Notes under the pieces: generated by a model
Told to the model about the DNA's origin: nothing
The model's input: only the letters and a program-made list of their open reading frames with translations
The model's database searches: none
Assembly: GCA_902488455.1 (NCBI GenBank)
Contig: CABTWG010000056.1
Location: 1 to 6,563, forward strand
DNA length: 6,563 nucleotides
From: an uncultured Peptoniphilus sp.
GTDB lineage: Bacteria; Bacillota; Clostridia; Tissierellales; Peptoniphilaceae
Direction: 5' to 3'
Translations under genes and position numbers: made by a program
Shown here: piece by piece, positions 5,784 to 6,563 of the stretch
Position numbering within the stretch: the first letter of the stretch is position 1
Layout of the letters: each line of letters begins with the position of its first letter

Positions 5784-5879
5784 GTTGTAGCAAAGTTTAA
5801 AGATTATATTTACTGGAATTTAAATGGTGTTAAATCTGTAGATATGCTTTTAATTTTGGAAAAGGATAAATATAATTAG
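5784..5879 (+). pseudogene. 31-codon C-terminal remnant of an unidentified protein
   Basis: Directly after an in-frame TAG (5781-5783) a 31-codon frame runs to TAG at 5877-5879. Its peptide (KFKDYIYWNLNGVKSVDML, then LILEKDKYN) has protein-like composition and A/T-rich codon use like the local genes, but it has no start codon or ribosome site. It looks like the tail of a gene whose upstream part was replaced by the hairpin array. A faint resemblance to the end of IS3-type integrase domains (Y-I-x-W-N) is too weak to rely on. Confidence 0.3.
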
Positions 5880-5897
5880 GCGTAAGCCGTAAGAAAA
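5880..5897 (+). repeat. Degenerate fragment of a family A repeat
   Basis: AGCCGTAAGAAAACC resembles the end of copy A2 (AGCCGTAAGGCG, then TAAAACAACC) with part of the second stem lost. It is short, so chance cannot be excluded. Confidence 0.35.
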
Positions 5898-5917
5898 CCA
5901 TTATTAATATTTATCCC

Positions 5918-5952
5918 GTAGCGGAAGCATCTTGCTTCCACAGCCGAAGGCT
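5918..5952 (+). repeat. Family A repeat, short form, copy A5
   Basis: GGAAGC (5923-5928), ATCTT, GCTTCC (5934-5939) is followed by AGCC-GAA-GGCT (5942-5952). It differs from A4 mainly in the first loop (ATCTT versus ATTTT), while both stems are unchanged. Confidence 0.8.
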
Positions 5953-5973
5953 AAAACAGTTTTCCCAACTACA

Positions 5974-6022
5974 GTCACCCTGAGCGAAAGGGCCGAAGGC
6001 TCTGAAGTCGAATGGGTATAAC
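5974..6022 (+). repeat. Family B palindromic repeat, copy B4 (most complete)
   Basis: GTCACCCTGAGCGAA leads to an internal hairpin (AGGGCC-GAA-GGCTCT, 5989-6003), then GAAGTCGAATGGGTATAAC. The outer arms ACCC and GGGT pair. Compared with B2 the internal hairpin is an extra block at the same site. Confidence 0.75.
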
Positions 6023-6055
6023 ATATATAGACCTAGTCTAGACAAATGAAAATAA

Positions 6056-6085
6056 AAAATAATGCTACAAATGCAGCATTATTTT
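6056..6085 (-). terminator. Hairpin terminator for the small minus-strand gene(s)
   Basis: AAAATAATGCT (6056-6066) pairs with AGCATTATTTT (6075-6085, one end slightly frayed) around an eight-base loop. On the minus strand it is followed by a T-rich run (the A-rich 6051-6059 of the plus strand). It lies about 80 bases after the stop of the 57-residue membrane protein. It may also stop plus-strand transcription. Confidence 0.7.
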
Positions 6086-6107
6086 ATCTATCTTTTTAAA
6101 TTTAGAC

Positions 6108-6132
6108 ATCAAAAATCACCTACTATTTTGAT
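6108..6132. repeat. Small inverted repeat downstream of the membrane peptide gene
   Basis: ATCAAAAAT (6108-6116) and ATTTTGAT (6125-6132) are complementary apart from one extra A, with an eight-base loop containing CACCTACT. On the minus strand the loop would present a Shine-Dalgarno-like AGGTGA. Confidence 0.4.
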
Positions 6133-6162
6133 AGATGCTCATAAATAAATTTATAAGTTCTA

Positions 6163-6336
6163 TTACTTATCTAACTTTTTACTTAATTCTTTAATTTCAT
6201 TTAAGATTTTAATGGATATTAACCCAATAGTAATACAAGTTCCAACTCCTGTATGCATCAAACTACCATTTACATAAAATGGAAAAATAAGATTTATTAC
6301 AATCCCTATTATTACAGATACAATAGTATATATCAT
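6163..6336 (-). CDS. Small two-helix membrane protein of unknown function (57 residues)
   Basis: This gene was read directly from the minus strand and is short enough to be missed by usual length cut-offs. An AGGAGG site (6344-6349 on the plus strand as CCTCCT) stands seven bases before the ATG, about the best ribosome site in the window. The protein has a first hydrophobic segment at about residues 2-21 (IYTIVSVIIGIVINLIFPFY) and a second at about 30-45 (GVGTCITIGLISIKIL) separated by a short NGSLMHT turn. A lysine- and glutamate-rich tail follows (NEIKELSKKLDK). It has the shape of a helical hairpin with both ends on one side, or of a small holin- or toxin-like peptide. I do not recognise the family and assign no function. 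It shares its strand with the truncated hydrophobic gene at 6451, and the terminator at 6056-6085 closes the unit. Confidence 0.75.
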   Translation of the reverse strand: MIYTIVSVIIGIVINLIFPFYVNGSLMHTGVGTCITIGLISIKILNEIKELSKKLDK

Positions 6337-6357
6337 TTAATTTCCTCCTACGCCTTA

Positions 6358-6386
6358 ATGACACTACTCACACTCAAATCTATCAA
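6358..6386 (-). promoter_or_regulatory. Possible promoter of the 57-residue membrane protein
   Basis: On the minus strand TTGATA (6381-6386) is followed after 17 bases by TGTCAT (6358-6363). The -35 is 5 of 6 and the -10 only 4 of 6. The transcript would begin only a few bases before the AGGAGG site, so the leader would be very short. Confidence 0.3.
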
Positions 6387-6412
6387 AACCAAATAAGGAT
6401 GTCTAAGAAAGC

Positions 6413-6450
6413 AATAAACCAACAGCGAAATGAACCACTGTCGGTTTATT
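6413..6450 (-). terminator. Hairpin directly after the truncated hydrophobic gene, probable terminator
   Basis: AATAAACCAACAG (6413-6425) faces CTGTCGGTTTATT (6438-6450). On the minus strand all 13 positions pair (one G-U), and on the plus strand one position is an A-C mismatch, so it is better formed as a minus-strand RNA. It starts immediately after the stop codon at 6451-6453. The following T-tract on the minus strand (GCTTTCTTAG) is weak, so termination may be partial. Confidence 0.6.
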
Positions 6451-6563
6451 TTATTTCTTATGTGATGAAATACTTAACATCACCAAAAGAAGAAACGCCA
6501 TAAAAAAACAAATTGCTATCGTATAATTTCTTATTCTAAAAAAGAAGTACAATGAGGACAAAA
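6451..6563 (-). CDS. C-terminal end of a hydrophobic protein, cut by the window edge
   Basis: The minus-strand frame is open from the window edge to TAA at 6451-6453 and gives about 36 residues. A basic, aromatic stretch (YFFFRIRNYT) is followed by a strongly hydrophobic segment (IAICFFMAFLLLVMLSI) and a short tail SSHKK. This is the look of a last transmembrane helix with a basic tail. An internal ATG exists but has no ribosome site, so the gene most likely begins outside the window. The family cannot be named. Confidence 0.55.
   Translation of the reverse strand, partial: LSSLYFFFRIRNYTIAICFFMAFLLLVMLSISSHKK

Larger units (their letters stand above)
5030..6055. other. Gene-free, hairpin-rich region of about 1 kb
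   Basis: No intact gene is visible on either strand. The region holds three long/short family A repeats in its first 240 bases, a family B repeat, an A/T-rich plain stretch (about 5375-5465), a nested hairpin array (5471-5766), a 31-codon coding remnant, then another A-short plus B pair. At least a dozen stems of 6 or more base pairs with loops of 3-5 bases can be found by eye. Confidence 0.8.

Noticed and set aside
5784..5879. Remnant of an IS3-type transposase
   Set aside because: Only a Y-I-x-W-N stretch resembles the end of the integrase domain. The R-I and S-P positions expected after it are missing, and no terminal inverted repeats of an insertion sequence are seen.

Overview
The window looks like a chromosomal stretch of a low-GC, Gram-positive, strictly anaerobic bacterium of the Clostridia/Tissierellia type (an Anaerococcus- or Peptoniphilus-like organism is a guess, not a proof). 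The reasons are A/T-rich codons, strong AGGAGG-type ribosome sites, compact Rho-independent terminators, an oxygen-sensitive iron-sulfur enzyme system, and gene-free DNA packed with short palindromic repeats.

Layout. Positions 1-237 hold only interspersed palindromic repeats (families B, B and A-long). Positions 238-1190 (minus strand) hold a ten-helix EamA/DMT-type transporter with its own terminator. Divergent from it, 1249-1806 (plus strand) holds a monocistronic DUF3783-type protein of unknown function with a terminator fused to its stop codon. A sigma-A-like promoter at 1855-1883 then starts a tight four-gene plus-strand operon ending at a terminator at 5003-5029: a 2-hydroxyacyl-CoA dehydratase-type activase (1918-2670), a short divergent relative of the dehydratase/double-cubane family (2667-3446), a double-cubane-cluster protein (3448-4722) and a small DUF3343 Se/S-carrier-like protein (4739-4993). 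From 5030 to about 6055 there is no intact gene, but more than a dozen hairpins: further copies of repeat families A and B, a nested hairpin array (5471-5766) and a 31-codon coding remnant (5784-5879). The right end carries, on the minus strand, a 57-codon two-helix membrane protein with an excellent ribosome site (6163-6336) and the C-terminus of a hydrophobic protein that runs off the window (6451-6563).

How the genes work together. From family knowledge, the activase is a homodimeric [4Fe-4S] ATPase that injects low-potential electrons into its partner, and the double-cubane protein is the reductase that receives them. The short second gene keeps the three cysteines of the double-cubane protein in exactly the same 15-15 spacing but lacks the second half of the fold. 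The fourth gene resembles proteins tied to selenium/sulfur handling. The operon is therefore probably an ATP-driven reductase with its electron donor plus two accessory proteins, one possibly a partner subunit or cluster scaffold and one possibly a sulfur carrier. The substrate cannot be read from the sequence. This operon, and the loop-variable repeat families in the gene-free DNA, are the parts of the window most worth a second look.
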